A DNA stretch of 64,000 nucleotides, from contig JAAALK010000086.1 in assembly GCA_019279435.1 (NCBI GenBank), positions 22,365,913 through 22,429,912 of the forward strand, written 5' to 3'. The translations under genes and the position numbers were made by a program. Within the stretch, counting starts at the first letter, position 1. Every line of letters starts with the position of its first letter. The stretch comes from Zizania palustris. Its lineage: Eukaryota > Streptophyta > Magnoliopsida > Poales > Poaceae. Shown here in pieces: positions 1-10,528 of the stretch. Below the pieces are notes generated by a model. It made no database searches and had not been told where the DNA came from. It worked only from the letters and a program-made list of their open reading frames with translations.

Positions 1-51
1 GGGCATCTCAAATTTCGTTTAAACCAACACATGGAAGTAAAAAAGGCAAAC

Positions 52-1411
52 CTCCAACACCAAAAAGCTATCGAAAGGTGGGGCTTCAAGGGGCTTCTTT
101 GATGGTACATTTAGGTCACTATTAGCAAGAAGAGAACAACTAATGTTGGTGGTATCACCGTTTATGAGTTGACCTCCTTTATTTCCACCATCTACAGGTA
201 ATTCTTCTTCCATAATTGCATCTTCCACTTGATCTAGAAGATCAAGTAGTTGCTGGCAAAAAGGAATTGGCATAATTTTCATTGATTAATTCTTTGGTGT
301 CTTAGTTCTTACTTCTTACAGGTAATATGATCATGAAATCAATCGCATTTAAAACTTTTGGTGTTATCTTAACTCACCTTTTTGTGCTGTCCTGCTCCCA
401 ACTGCTCAGGTCCTCCATCAGCAGTGACATCACCATTAAGCTGCTGCTTAATGAATGAAAAAATTACTCCGTTAACCCAGTTGGGAATTACATTTAGCTA
501 ACAATGTGTAAAACAGTTCAGTGTGTAACTGCATGTACCTCAGTGCACCTATAGGGCAGTGATGGAGGAGTCCGAAATGGGCTCTGGGTGTCCACAACTT
601 CACAGCCAGATCCACACTTATCCAAATTGTGTGCTGAAGCAGTACACCTTGTCATGCCTAACAGTGATGAATGCCATTTCTTGGTAGACTCCAGCGAGGA
701 ATGCTTCTAGAATTCAATTACATACCAGGACAGCAAATCAGAAATCCACATAAATGGTTAATTTCATCAAACAAACAAGGGTATCACATCCACCGGCAAG
801 AACACATGCATATAAGCGCAATGCACCAGCATGTGCATGCATGCGTGTATGAACTCGCAAGAACATAAAGGAACTCCAGTATTAGTGTACCTCGTTGTTT
901 GAGCACGGATGAAGCGCCACACTCGTCATCTGCCTTGAAGTGACTTTGCGCAGGCGATCGTTCACTGGAGAGATCTTCCAAGTCACGACCTCGCTGCCCC
1001 CATCGTCCTGGCTCTGCTTAATCAGCTGGAACGCACAAACAACAAACGACCAAACCTAGAATCGATCCAACCACCAACTAAAGCATTCCAAATTGGACCA
1101 AGTGCCACGTGAATACTCACCATTCCAGGAGAAAACCTGACCCGCTTCGGCGCCAGAGCCTTGGTAACCTCCGGAGACACCTCCGACGGCTCCTCCTCGA
1201 GGAGTGGCGGCGGCGGCGGTGCGGGCGGTGGCGGCGCAGAAGGCTGCGAGGGTTCGGCTTCCTGGTGCTTCGGTTTCTGGGAGGTTGAGGCCTGGGACTG
1301 GCGCTCAAAGAAGTGGCGGATGCCGAACTTGGCGGGCTGCGACGGCTGCGAGGCCGGGGGCTTCTTCGAAGAGCCCGCCGCAGCAGACGACGTGCGCTTC
1401 CGTGGAGCCAT
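52..1411 (-). CDS. DNA2: DNA2/JHS1 helicase-nuclease, copy A, first five exons only
   Basis: This is the 5' part of a DNA2-type ATP-dependent helicase/nuclease gene that runs off the left edge. Exons, by comparison with copy B: 1121-1411, 891-1025, 539-706, 378-443 and 52-252, all with GT/AG borders. The ATG is at 1409-1411. Exon 1 encodes 97 residues identical to copy B, including FGIRHFFER, which resembles a PCNA-interacting (PIP-like) motif, followed by a proline-rich stretch and RVRFSPGM at the splice site. Exon 2 differs from copy B by at least one residue (VTS against VNS). The nuclease and helicase parts would lie left of the window, so whether this copy is intact cannot be judged. Confidence 0.88.
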
Positions 1412-2781
1412 CGCTATTGGCGATTAGGGCTGCGGCGGCCTTCGGTTCCAGCCTCCAGGCGGTTCGAGGCAGGAGGCCGCCGCCCCCGCCGGCGTAATGA
1501 GTGGAACGGAATGGGGAGCGAAGACGAGGGGGAGGAGCCTAGCCGCCGGGGTCCGGGGAGGGAGAGGGGGAAGGGGAATGGGAGGGGAAACCGGAAGTGG
1601 GCGGGGTTGGAATTGGAGTTCCCGCGCGAAGAGATTCCGGCGGACGGGCGGAGCGGCCTATGCCGGCCCAGTAGAAACCGGGCCTCAAAGGAAAAAATGC
1701 AAAATGGACTCGCCCTACGCATCCTTCTCGACCGAATTGCTCCGTACATGTTAGTTTCACGGGTCACGGTATTAATTAACACGATACATCGTATTTTTTT
1801 GCTAACATTCAATTAAGTAGGGAAAAAAAAGAAATAATATTATCACCATAATCTGGTGCTAACTTGTTTCTAAGACGGATGAAACAAAATAAAACATCCA
1901 TTGGAAACCAAATTGTTTCATCAGAGAGAATGTATTTATGAGAGCTAGTTGCATTTAACTATACTGGTTAGCCTAAGAAATAGTGAAATGAAACGCTTCA
2001 CTGAGAAGAGGGTATTCAATTCAATTGCAAAGCTGACGTGAACTTCTAAAAAACAGTGTTACGAAACCCACCACTGTAAATAGCCTAAAACGATAATTAC
2101 AGTGTCGAGAATCAGCAACATCCAAAAAGGTGATAGGTTGTCTCTAATTCTTGGTTACAAAGGATACACATCTTGTGGGGTTAACCACAATGTCCAGAAT
2201 CTATTTTGAACAAGCATTTTGGTGGGGCCTAAGATTTCCATTGCAAATTCGTGTTAAAATTTGGAGATGGGATTGTCTGCCTGGATTACAACGGGACACG
2301 CATTTGAAACTCTTAGATGATACAATACAATTGTTTGAAGAGCTTTGTATATAAATTTGCCTGGAGGCTGTTTATTAGTTTTTTTAGAATAATACTCGTT
2401 CGTTTGAACAGTATGGCTGTTTAGTCAAATAAATAATCAGATGGAGACGGGAATCTTCCGCATAGACTGCATTGCTTCAGTCGTCTTTGTCACTGGATGG
2501 TCAGGTTTAAGAGCACGCGCTTCTTCACCTCGCTCGTCGCCGGCACTCCCGGCAGCTAGCGGTAGTCGGGTTCTACATTTTCATGCCGGTGGTTGGGACG
2601 ATGGATGGAAAGAGTATACGCAATAAAGAGCCAAGAGGATACGGCCGGATTATTTGGTTCGATTTGGTGACAGATGGATCAGTCAGCCAGCATGTATTCT
2701 AAATTTCTAATGCGTGATGCGTCGTCTATTTGAAGGCGTCGCCTGCATCTCTGTACAAAAGAAGGCTCTCCTAGCTTGTAC
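1412..2781. promoter_or_regulatory. Divergent intergenic region between DNA2 and the zinc-finger-like gene (copy A)
   Basis: These 1.4 kb separate two genes transcribed away from each other, so both promoters must lie here. The DNA2 side (about 1412-1700) is GC-rich and purine-biased and probably holds its 5' UTR. The middle (1770-2110) is AT-rich. No clear TATA box, gene or transposon terminus was recognised. The equivalent in copy B is 46118-47480, nearly identical. Confidence 0.4.
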
Positions 2782-3657
2782 ATGGACTTCGATTTGGTCA
2801 TGAAGTGCAAGAAGCACTCGTACAAGGGCGGGGCAGGCGTGTGCGCGCCGTGTCTCCGCGACCGCCTTCTCCGGCTCGCCGCCACGCAGAACGAGGCGTC
2901 ATCACTGCCGCAGCCACTGCCAGAGCCGGAGCCGGTGCCGGTGCCGGTTTTTCCCAGGTCGGTGTCGCCGTACGTGAGCCGCCAGAAGTCCGACGCCTCG
3001 GGGGCGTGGAGGCGACCGTCGAGCTTCCTCTTTTTCCGGACGCCGCAGGTGAGGCCGGCCTACGGTGGCGGTGGCGACGCCGGCTTTGAGGAAGGGGACA
3101 TAGAATTCGAGATCCGGCGGCGCAGCAGCAAGTTCTCCGTACTCTCGGCGCTCTTCGGAAAGCATCGGCACCACGGATCGGAGGAGAGGGACGGCGGTAA
3201 GGAGCGAAAGCACCGGTCTTGGCTCGCCGGGATCATGCCTCGTATCCTCCGAAAGAAGGCTACGGCGTCGGCTCCGGCGCCATCCCCGCCACGGTGCTCT
3301 TCCCACGTGATCTGCAACCGCGGGTTCTCGCCAGTGAGCTACGCTCATGAAGGCGGCGAGGAGAGCAGCTCACCGGCGGAGTCGTCGTGGCGACATTCGC
3401 CGTCGCCGATGCGACAAACTCCCTGCAGACGCCGGCCCGAGGGCGCAGGGGCCAGCGTCGTCTCCGGCTTCACGGTTTGCATTAGCCCGCTCGTCCGACC
3501 CAGCCCGGCTCGGCACCACCGCGGCGGAGGCCACCCGACGGACGCCCCCGACTTCTCCGGCGAGCTGCTGCCGTCAACCCTCCACCCCTTCTCCTTCGGC
3601 ACCTCCCTCCATCACTGCCGGTCCTGGAAGCTCGCCGACAGCGGCCGCTTCCAGTGA
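2782..3657 (+). CDS. Small zinc-finger-like protein of unknown function, copy A
   Basis: Single-exon gene of 291 residues. The first ATG in frame is at 2782; an upstream TTG is not a credible start. The N-terminus has C9, H12, C21 and C24 (CKKH, then CAPCLRDRLL), a pattern like the N-terminal Cys/His block of plant DUF740/OCTOPUS-like proteins. It is followed by a Pro/Glu stretch, a SVSPYVSRQKSD block, and a basic region with FSVLSALFGKHRHH and WLAGIMPRILRKK. The C-terminal half is Ser/Pro-rich and looks disordered. No signal peptide or membrane segment is visible. Assignment to DUF740 rests only on the N-terminal pattern. It differs from copy B by several substitutions and one extra Val codon. 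The function is unknown; a membrane-associated or scaffolding role is a guess from the family resemblance. Confidence 0.75.
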   Translation: MDFDLVMKCKKHSYKGGAGVCAPCLRDRLLRLAATQNEASSLPQPLPEPEPVPVPVFPRSVSPYVSRQKSDASGAWRRPSSFLFFRTPQVRPAYGGGGDAGFEEGDIEFEIRRRSSKFSVLSALFGKHRHHGSEERDGGKERKHRSWLAGIMPRILRKKATASAPAPSPPRCSSHVICNRGFSPVSYAHEGGEESSSPAESSWRHSPSPMRQTPCRRRPEGAGASVVSGFTVCISPLVRPSPARHHRGGGHPTDAPDFSGELLPSTLHPFSFGTSLHHCRSWKLADSGRFQ

Positions 3658-3881
3658 TCCACTTCCCCTTCGTTTCCTTTCCTTATTTGCAATTTTTCTC
3701 GCGTTCTGATGATTTGTCCCAAATATTTCCTTTTGTGAAACTTTTATTTTTCATTTACGTGTAAGCTGGTTAGCTGAACATGTTGCAAAGCCACTACAAA
3801 AGCTTCTTTTTGTTGTGTTTGTACAGGATGAGGTATTAAATATTTTGGAGATATCTTTTTTCTTTGTGTGTGTGTTTGAGA
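3658..3881. other. 3' flank of the zinc-finger-like gene
   Basis: This holds a probable 3' UTR and a short GT-rich run (tgtgtgtgtgtt) at about 3865-3877. The 10-bp target site of the MITE at 3882 overlaps the end of that run. No other feature is seen. Confidence 0.4.
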
Positions 3882-4090
3882 GAATTTTTTAAATAATATT
3901 TTTTTAAAAAAAATCAAATTTGTATGTCAAGTTCAAAAAATTGCAAAAACAAATAAGCATTTGAAATGTCGATTGGAGCTGACGTGATACCTAGTTGTTA
4001 CTTCAAGTGCCGATTGCCTATTAGTTTTGCAATTTTTTGAACTTGACATATATATTTGATTTTTTTAAGAAAATATTATTTAAAAAAATC
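3882..4090. mobile_element. Mutator-like MITE, present only in copy A
   Basis: This 209-bp AT-rich element has long terminal inverted repeats: GAATTTTTTAAATAATATT on the left, and the reverse complement of the right end begins GATTTTTTTAAATAATATT. Pairing continues for about 65 bp into a TGTCAAGTTCAAAAAATTGC block. It is flanked by GTGTTTGAGA at 3872-3881 and 4091-4100, a 9-10 bp target duplication typical of Mutator-like elements. Copy B has one copy of this target and no insert near 48570. The core contains GCCGAT/ATCGGC-type palindromic pieces shared with the elements at 11730 and 54000. It has no coding capacity. Confidence 0.85.
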
Positions 4091-4100
4091 GTGTTTGAGA

Positions 4101-4596
4101 TTCTCCCGTCAATGGAATCCGCATTCAACACAGGACGTACTCACGTACGGTAACAATGGACTATAACATTAAGTTTATGATAACAATTTAATGTTTACAT
4201 TAATTAATTTAATGTCAAAAAGTTGATTAAAATATTTTTGGGTTGTTTGTATATTGAATTTTTTGTAAAAAATAAATGTTAAAAAACTTGTAAGCGTACA
4301 TGTGATTAATTCATAGGCCATGCATGTGTTGGTTCAAAGCAGAAGTTAGATGATAGACTCATAGACTCGTTCAGTTGCGATGGATGATTATAGTTTAAAG
4401 GTTCAGACTTCAGAGTTCAGACGAATCAATTTATATGACATTGAAACTTCATCAAGATGATCTCATTCAAGCTCGGCCAGCTTCATTCAAGCTCTTCTTC
4501 AGGCAACTCCTGCCTCCCAGCTTGACGGCAGAGGCGACGAGGCGGCGCGGCGGGTGCCACGGAGGAGATCGACGAAGGCACGAAACCATGCATCCT
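4101..4596. other. Spacer between the MITE and the CACTA element
   Basis: AT-rich spacer to about 4430, then a GC-rich stretch in both copies. In copy B the joined sequence 48915-49334 reads as a 139-codon ORF on +. In copy A the CACTA element interrupts the same frame. The protein has no recognisable domain and is probably not a gene. Confidence 0.3.
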
Positions 4597-4611
4597 CACA
4601 ACAAGAAAACG

Positions 4612-4835
4612 GAAAATTTCCGTCGGCTATTTTATCTTCCGTCGGCATTTCGAAAAGCCGACGAAAGTTAAATAACTTCCGTCGGCTCCTCTAGGCCGAC
4701 GGAAGTTATTTAACTTTCGTCGGCTTTTCGAAATGGCCGACGAAAGATAGAGAACTTCCGTCGGCCAGCATTAAAGCCGACGAAAGTTAAAATTAACTTC
4801 CGTCGGCTTTAGATGTGGCCGACGGAAGTTAAGTT
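4612..4835. repeat. Left subterminal repeat array of the CACTA element
   Basis: At least eight copies, in both orientations, of a motif around ACTTCCGTCGGC, often paired as short palindromes. In CACTA elements such arrays bind the transposase; that is family knowledge and was not tested here. Confidence 0.88.
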
Positions 4836-5099
4836 TTCAGCAACACGTTTTTTTTTCTAGCCCCCGCACTCTTTTTCCCAGCCCTAGGTTTTTCCCTTCA
4901 TTCTCCTCTTCCCCGCCGCCGCCTCCACGCGACTACGCCCGTCGCCTCCGCCCGCCTCCCCGGCCTCCGCCGCCTCCCCGACCTCCCGCCGCCTCCGCCG
5001 CCTCCCCGACCTCCCGCCGCCTCCTCCCCGGCCTCCTCCCCGGCCTCCGCCGCCTCCCCAACCTCCCGCCGCCGCTTTGAGGGTAGGAGAGAGACAAGA

Positions 5100-5223
5100 A
5101 TGACGGCACTGGCCGCCGCTTTGACCGGCCTCCTCCTCGCCCTCGCGGCAGTGGCGGAAGCCGACACCGACGCCGCCGATGGTAATGCCACCGCCCCCCG
5201 CCCCGGGAGTGTGCCGAATCAAG
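5100..5223 (+). pseudogene. Captured first-exon fragment (signal peptide) inside the CACTA
   Basis: An ATG at 5100 opens a stretch coding for MTALAAALTGLLLALAAVA, a good signal peptide, then an Asp/Ala-rich segment that ends at a possible GT donor at 5224 (an alternative donor lies near 5181). With the leucine-rich-repeat exon pieces downstream (6062-6280) it looks like the start of a STRUBBELIG-receptor-family gene copied with its introns. No full receptor is encoded. Confidence 0.6.
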
Positions 5224-5248
5224 GTACGCACACCCACGCACGCCGTCC

Positions 5249-5539
5249 ATGGACCATGGTGCTCTCAGTTCGAATCTTCGTGACATGAGTGGCGGGAGAG
5301 CTAAAACCCTAGTTTTGCCCCAAGGTTTTGGCCGCCACGCCGGGGTTTCTTCGCTTGCCGTGCGGGCGAAGGAATCCGACGATTTCAGCGCTCTGGCCTC
5401 CGAGAAGCCCGCGGAGCCAGCACCGGCGAAGCGGGAGGCGTGGAAAGGTTTTGGCCGGGAGATGAGTAATGGGGATGATGAAGTCCAGATGCAGGGTGAA
5501 TCGGCTTCCTGGAATGTTCTCAACCATATTGGCGTCGAG
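5249..5539 (+). pseudogene. Captured exon of unidentified origin inside the CACTA
   Basis: An open stretch on + with ATGs at 5249 and 5285 runs to a consensus GTGAGC donor at 5540. The product begins MSGGRAKTLVLPQGFG and contains Ala/Pro/Glu-rich sequence ending NVLNHIGVE. It does not resemble a STRUBBELIG-family receptor, so it may derive from a second donor gene. I do not recognise the family. No acceptor was assigned. Confidence 0.5.
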
Positions 5540-6061
5540 GTGAGCGCGCGTGCCTGCCTCTTGTTACATTTCTGATTTTGAATGAATCATTTAGGAGCGG
5601 ATGAGAGTATGTTTTCTTGGTCAACATTTCAGCATCGAGACAAGAGCAAAGTTTGCTACTGTTGTAGTTCAGCATGTAGATTAGGACAGACTAATCAGTG
5701 GATTACTTCGATACTCTGATGAGACTAAGTTTGTATTGTTTAGCAAACATGAATAAATTGTTTGTTGGTTTATGCTGCTATCCTGAGCCAAATGATAACC
5801 TTTTTCCTGCATACAAATTCTGTCTGATGTTTTTCCTTTCAAAATTTGATGTCTGGGTAAGGTGCAGCCATGCAACAAGCATAGGTATATCTATTCTGGC
5901 AAACATATAAATATGTCTTACACAGAAGAGATTGGAGAGTGTATCTTGTCCTTAACACCATACCTTTATTTTGTTTTTTTTTCATGTTGCTTTGTATATG
6001 AAAATACCTCAAATGGAAATGGTCAATGCTGAACCACTCTGTTTCTTCCCTTGTTTTGCAG

Positions 6062-6280
6062 CAAGCTTTCTAGTATGGGGCTGAATGGCACTCTTGGTTA
6101 CCAGCTATCCAATCTACAAGCACTGAAGACAATGTATGATCTGATACTTGAGTATAAATATTTATTGTCTTGTTTGCCCCTAAATTATATTCTTCATTTC
6201 CTCACTTACAGGGACTTGAGTAGCAACAACTTGCATGATTCAATTCCTTATCAGTTGCCACCAAATCTTACCTATTTGTA
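6062..6280 (+). pseudogene. Captured LRR exons of a STRUBBELIG-family receptor inside the CACTA
   Basis: Two exon-like pieces separated by an intron-like gap. About 6062-6130, after a TTTTGCAG acceptor, encodes KLSSMGLNGTLGYQLSNLQA. About 6212-6280, after a TTACAG acceptor, encodes DLSSNNLHDSIPYQLPPNL. The GTLGYQLSNL and DLSxNNxxxxIPYQLPPNL signatures are characteristic of the ectodomain leucine-rich repeats of plant STRUBBELIG-receptor-family (SRF) kinases. No kinase part is present. These are transduplicated fragments. Any RNA made here might share sequence with the parent gene. Confidence 0.8.
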
Positions 6281-6473
6281 AAGCTTCCTGTCTTGCACAT
6301 GTGAAATGTATTATGGAAATAGGCAGAACACTGTAAAATTATCAGTAGATTGTAAGCAGTTTCTCCTGGTTTCATGATAAGATCTTACACTATGGATGGA
6401 GTATGAGCAGAATGCCACTTTGGAAGCAATCGGAGCAGCAAAGTTGCAAATTTCTTTTTTTTCGTATTTTTAG

Positions 6474-6780
6474 TTAACTTCCGTCGGCCAACATTAGCCG
6501 ACGGAAGTTATTAGCCAGCCGACAGAAAAAAGGAAAAAAAGTAATTTTCGTCGGCTAGATTTGGCCGACGGAAGTTACCAGATTTTCTGGTAACTTCCGT
6601 CGGCTAGGTTTGGCCGACGGAAGTTAGCTAACTTCCGTCGGCCGCCGACGGAAGTTAGCTAACTTCCGTCGACCCGCTTCCGTCGGCCAAAAGCCGACGG
6701 AAGTTAGCCTTTTGCCGACGGAAGTTAGCTTTTTCCGTCGGGAAAGGGCTAACTTCCGTCGGCTTTGGCCGACGGAAGTT
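6474..6780. repeat. Right subterminal repeat array of the CACTA element
   Basis: More than ten ACTTCCGTCGGC-type motifs in alternating orientation, several fused head-to-head. The array mirrors the left one and is denser. Confidence 0.88.
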
Positions 6781-6801
6781 CCCTATTTTGTTGTAGTGCC
6801 T

Positions 6802-9800
6802 GCTCACCTGTTGTTGCCGCCGGCGGCTGGGTTTCGACGTAGCAGACTTGCACTGTGCGGAGGAGACAGGCCAAGCAAGCCCAGGAGCACGATGATCTCA
6901 GCTCACGGGTGGTTCTCGTACGTCTTTCTACCGCGGAGAATTGCAAGATTGCTCCTTCCGCCACGACGAGCCGCGTCGGCGCCCGTCGTGTATAGTACTC
7001 GCGTCACCGGCGCGCAGCCTACCGCCTGGCCACACCGCAGAAGCCATCTACACCGGTGACAGTTCTTGAGCTCGTTTAATGGCTGTGCCCATCACCGGCC
7101 GGCGCGCAGTCAAGGTCAACCGGCCCATCAAACTCGGCAAGTCGGCAACTCGCCGCGCGATGCTTTAAAAAGTCAGAGCCGGATCAGCCCATGCTTGCCT
7201 CATATGTACCTCTCGGGTACAGTGGTACACTAACAGCTGGAGATGCCGAGAATGAACTAGTTCAAAAGCTCGCAATAATGGGGCTTGCTTAGGTACAAAC
7301 CACCACTCCACCAGCACTTGGGCAGTTTGGGATCGAGCTGATTACCTCGACAGAGATTGGCCGGGTTTGTTGCGTACGATCTCGCTTTGTCCCGGATCGT
7401 AAAAGGGAGCCTCCATCATTGCCGGAGCTGTCGTCTTGGTCGGAAAATGTCGCCGCCTTTCCGGTGGCGGTGGTCGTCGTCGTCCCGGCAAAAGCATGTG
7501 ATATCACCGAACCGTGAAGCTGTGCTCGCCTTGTGATGGACCGTGCGCTCTGCCTGCTGGTTGGCTGCAACGCATGGAAAAAGAGAGGCAAGACACCACG
7601 CGATGCATAAAGGCACATCCTTTGTTTGATTTCACCTTAACTCCAGAGCATTCCTGCAACCCTGTGGTGATTACTAATTCTTTCTTGAGGACGAGAGTAT
7701 TCAAAAACATAAAAACTTTATTTTTGCCACTCTGACAAACGTTGGTTGCTTTGCTGTATGAGCTCCAAAGCAGCATGGTATGGTCAACCGGTTAAGTCCA
7801 GAGTAGACGTGTCTAAGTGGACCGGATCAAGCCGTGTTGGTCCAGAGTGCTACTGTAGCACTCTTGGCATGGCACGGGCCTAGTATCAGATAGTATTGGG
7901 CTGTGCCGGCCCAGTATAATGAGTCAGGCCATCCTCTACAGGCCAAACAGTTATACATAATAATAATAATAGGGAAAATTATTCACGTGTTATTATAATT
8001 TTTAAGAATTTTCTATACGGCAATTGTGATGTTTTTATTAGTCAACAACAAAAATTATAATGGTACTTAAAAAACAATCCAATATATAACTATATTTAAA
8101 TAAAATGAGACGATATTTGTATACCAAATTCAAAAGTTATACACAAGTAACAATCTTACACGTAAAGATGGCAACGAGTCTATATCCATCGGATTTGACC
8201 ATCTCAAATTCATACCCGTTAGAAAAAATATAGGACCTTATAAAACCTTCTTTTTATAAGATTATAGCACCTGCACTGGAGTTAAGCAGATCTCCTAAGC
8301 CACGCATGTGCTCAAAAAACATACCAACAACAATGTAAAACTATATAATGCATATCAACACCTTTGACCTTTAGTTTTCTTTCTGTTAGAAGGTCAAAAG
8401 TCTGTTGTTTTCACGTCAAAGGGCGTGTTTGGTTGTCTGGTTCTGAACTTGCAGAACCAGGACGCACCGTATAATACCACAAATACCAACATTTGGTTGC
8501 CCGGTTCCACTATAGCTCCTTATATCCATCGATACGAGTATACAACTCCATCTTGGATGAGTAGAGCAACCCAAATCGACAATCTCGCCAGATCCAGGAC
8601 CGAACAAACAGAAGGAAGCGAGGAGATACTTGCGTTAGGGTTACCTTCGCGCAGAGCAGGTAAGCCCATCTCCACCGGACTGGCCGCCGCTGCCCCACAC
8701 TAGCCCCTCCGTCGGCACGCCGCCTCCTTTCCGAAGAGGAATGAGTGGGCACTAGCTATGTGGAACAATAGGGGAAACATGTGCGCGTGAATGATACAAT
8801 CCTCTTTCATACTTGTTCATTTTCATTCTCCGATGCATCCCTACAAAATTCAGAGTCTATATCCAAATTCCGTCACCAATTTTAGCAAACCCATTCTAGT
8901 AGCTCCCGATCACCGCCGAAATTTTAATGCGAGTTTCTGGATAAAGAAAACGACACCTATGAAATGTTATTAATAGAATTGTTTTTTGATTTTCAACGTT
9001 ATACAGTATAAGTTCGATATTATTACGTTAAATGGAAACATTGCCGATTGTACCATTTGTCGGCATTTGATCGAATTGAAAATTCGTCGGCCTTACCATG
9101 TATCAATGCCCAACGGAAGCTCCGTATTTTTATAATCGAGTCGCGCAGTACGTGTCGCAGTGGAACATCGGCGACTTTTAAATGCGGCGAAACGTTCCCC
9201 GCACTTCTCGTTTCGACAGTAGTACAGTAGTACGCCAGTAATTGCATTTTTGTACCCAAGTTGCACTGCAGCATCAGATGCATCAGATCAGCAGCAGAAT
9301 CTTGTACGCACGTAGCAGTTGCGAGCATGCAGAATTGGATACCTAAAACGGCACCGCTAAGCAAAGAGCACGATGCAGCTAGCTAACCAACTAATCCTGA
9401 ACTGAGTCTCTAGCTGACGGTAAAAACTGTCTGCTCACAGGTGGATGCGTTCGCTTGTCTGGATTCTGGAATCGTTGCACCGAAACCAAACGCCGTACGA
9501 GTCGAAAGGCAGACGCATCAGAATTCAGAAAGCAGCTCCATCTGTTGATGCGTAAAGGCAGGCAGGCATCAACGCTCGCTTGTGCCCTGGTTTTGACTTT
9601 TGAAAACACAGTTGGTGACCAAACTTGCAAACCACATCCGCGAGCTAGCGTAGCTGCTGATCAGACGAGCTGACTTGACTGCCGTCAACACAGCGTCACG
9701 CGAGCCTGTTCTGTTCTGGCTGCTGTTTTCTTACCTGCTCAGCCTCAGTCGTCCTCAGCTGAACACCTGAACTCGATCGGCGACTCGACGTCGTGTGCAC

Positions 9801-10528
9801 GAGCAATGGGTGAAAACGATCGAGTTCGGGCTCGATTTTCTCTGCCGCTTTTACTCGACCGCTCGCACGACGCGGGCTGTCCGTGCCCGGTGGCGGCGAG
9901 ACGGCGACCACGGCCACGCGGTTCACGGTCCTGTGACGGTGAGCTCAACATACTCACATGTCACATGGAACACAACCAGGGCACCAGCCAGGTCCCCCCC
10001 ATGCATTCGCATCGGAAATATATCACCTCAAGTCCTGAACTCTGAACAAGCTAGGGCAATGGCGAGTCCATATATAATAATTCCAATTTGCATCGCCACG
10101 CGTGGCATGGCATGGCATGGCATGATGTCAAGGCACGGATCATTTTCTATTTCTCCAGGTCCTCTCTGACTGACACGTTGTCATTCGTGACACACACGAG
10201 TACATGAGACGGAGTCACACAAGACACAAGTACGTACATCTCCGGGAAGACGAAAGATGCATCAAACTAGTCGACGGAATAGACGGAAACGAACAATTCT
10301 GCATGCACGGTTCCTATCCTGACTTATGCTTTCCTCGGTTTCCAAAATACAAACGCCGAGGATAAACTATGTGCAAAGACTGCACCTGCTTACGCCTACT
10401 GATTTTGTATCGATCGGAGTCAACTGAATCATACAAAACATTGGATTCACCTGAGTACCGGACGAAGGCGATCTATCTGAAATTGGCAATTTGATACAAA
10501 AGGCTGCATTTTTTTTGAGTAATTGGGT
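6802..10528. other. Spacer between the CACTA element and ATL (copy A)
   Basis: No gene was recognised in 3.7 kb. The stretch 7289-7618 (-) holds a 109-codon ORF with the same translation in copy B (49566-49895), but it has no known domain and the copies are too similar for this to indicate selection. Around 7780-7960 there are transposon-like sequences (repeated GGCCGGCCCA-type words). Around 8420-8530 there is a MITE-like GTGTTTGGTTG stretch without clear ends. A short (GCATG)n tract lies at 10104-10123. The GC-rich part 9690-10170 is open on several frames but shows no coding signature. Confidence 0.4.

Larger units (their letters stand above)
4597..6798. mobile_element. Pack-CACTA (En/Spm) transposon carrying gene fragments
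   Basis: A 2,202-bp insert with the marks of the CACTA superfamily. The right end read inward is CACTACAACAAAA and the left end is CACAACAAGAAAA (a degenerate CACTA). The 3-bp target duplication is CCT at 4594-4596 and 6799-6801. Dense subterminal repeats in both orientations (ACTTCCGTCGGC) occupy about 4612-4835 and 6474-6780. The interior has no transposase. It carries a GC-rich segment and exon-like fragments of host genes with splice-like borders, so it is a non-autonomous element of the Pack type. The intact CCT site in copy B (49074-49076) proves it is an insertion and dates it after the two copies separated. Mobilisation would need a transposase supplied from elsewhere. Confidence 0.95.

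Noticed and set aside
19..282. ATG-initiated 87-codon ORF (and 44725-44988) as an independent small gene
   Set aside because: It is DNA2 exon 5 plus intron sequence. The exon starts at an internal AG acceptor and ends at GT before the ORF stop.
4612..6780. Short regularly repeated ACTTCCGTCGGC motifs that look array-like
   Set aside because: They alternate in orientation, have variable spacing, and sit at both ends of an element with CACTA termini and a 3-bp duplication. They are subterminal transposase sites and not a CRISPR array.
7289..7618. 109-codon ORF kept unchanged in both copies
   Set aside because: The copies are nearly identical everywhere here, so conservation says nothing about coding. 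No domain, splice context or start context supports it.
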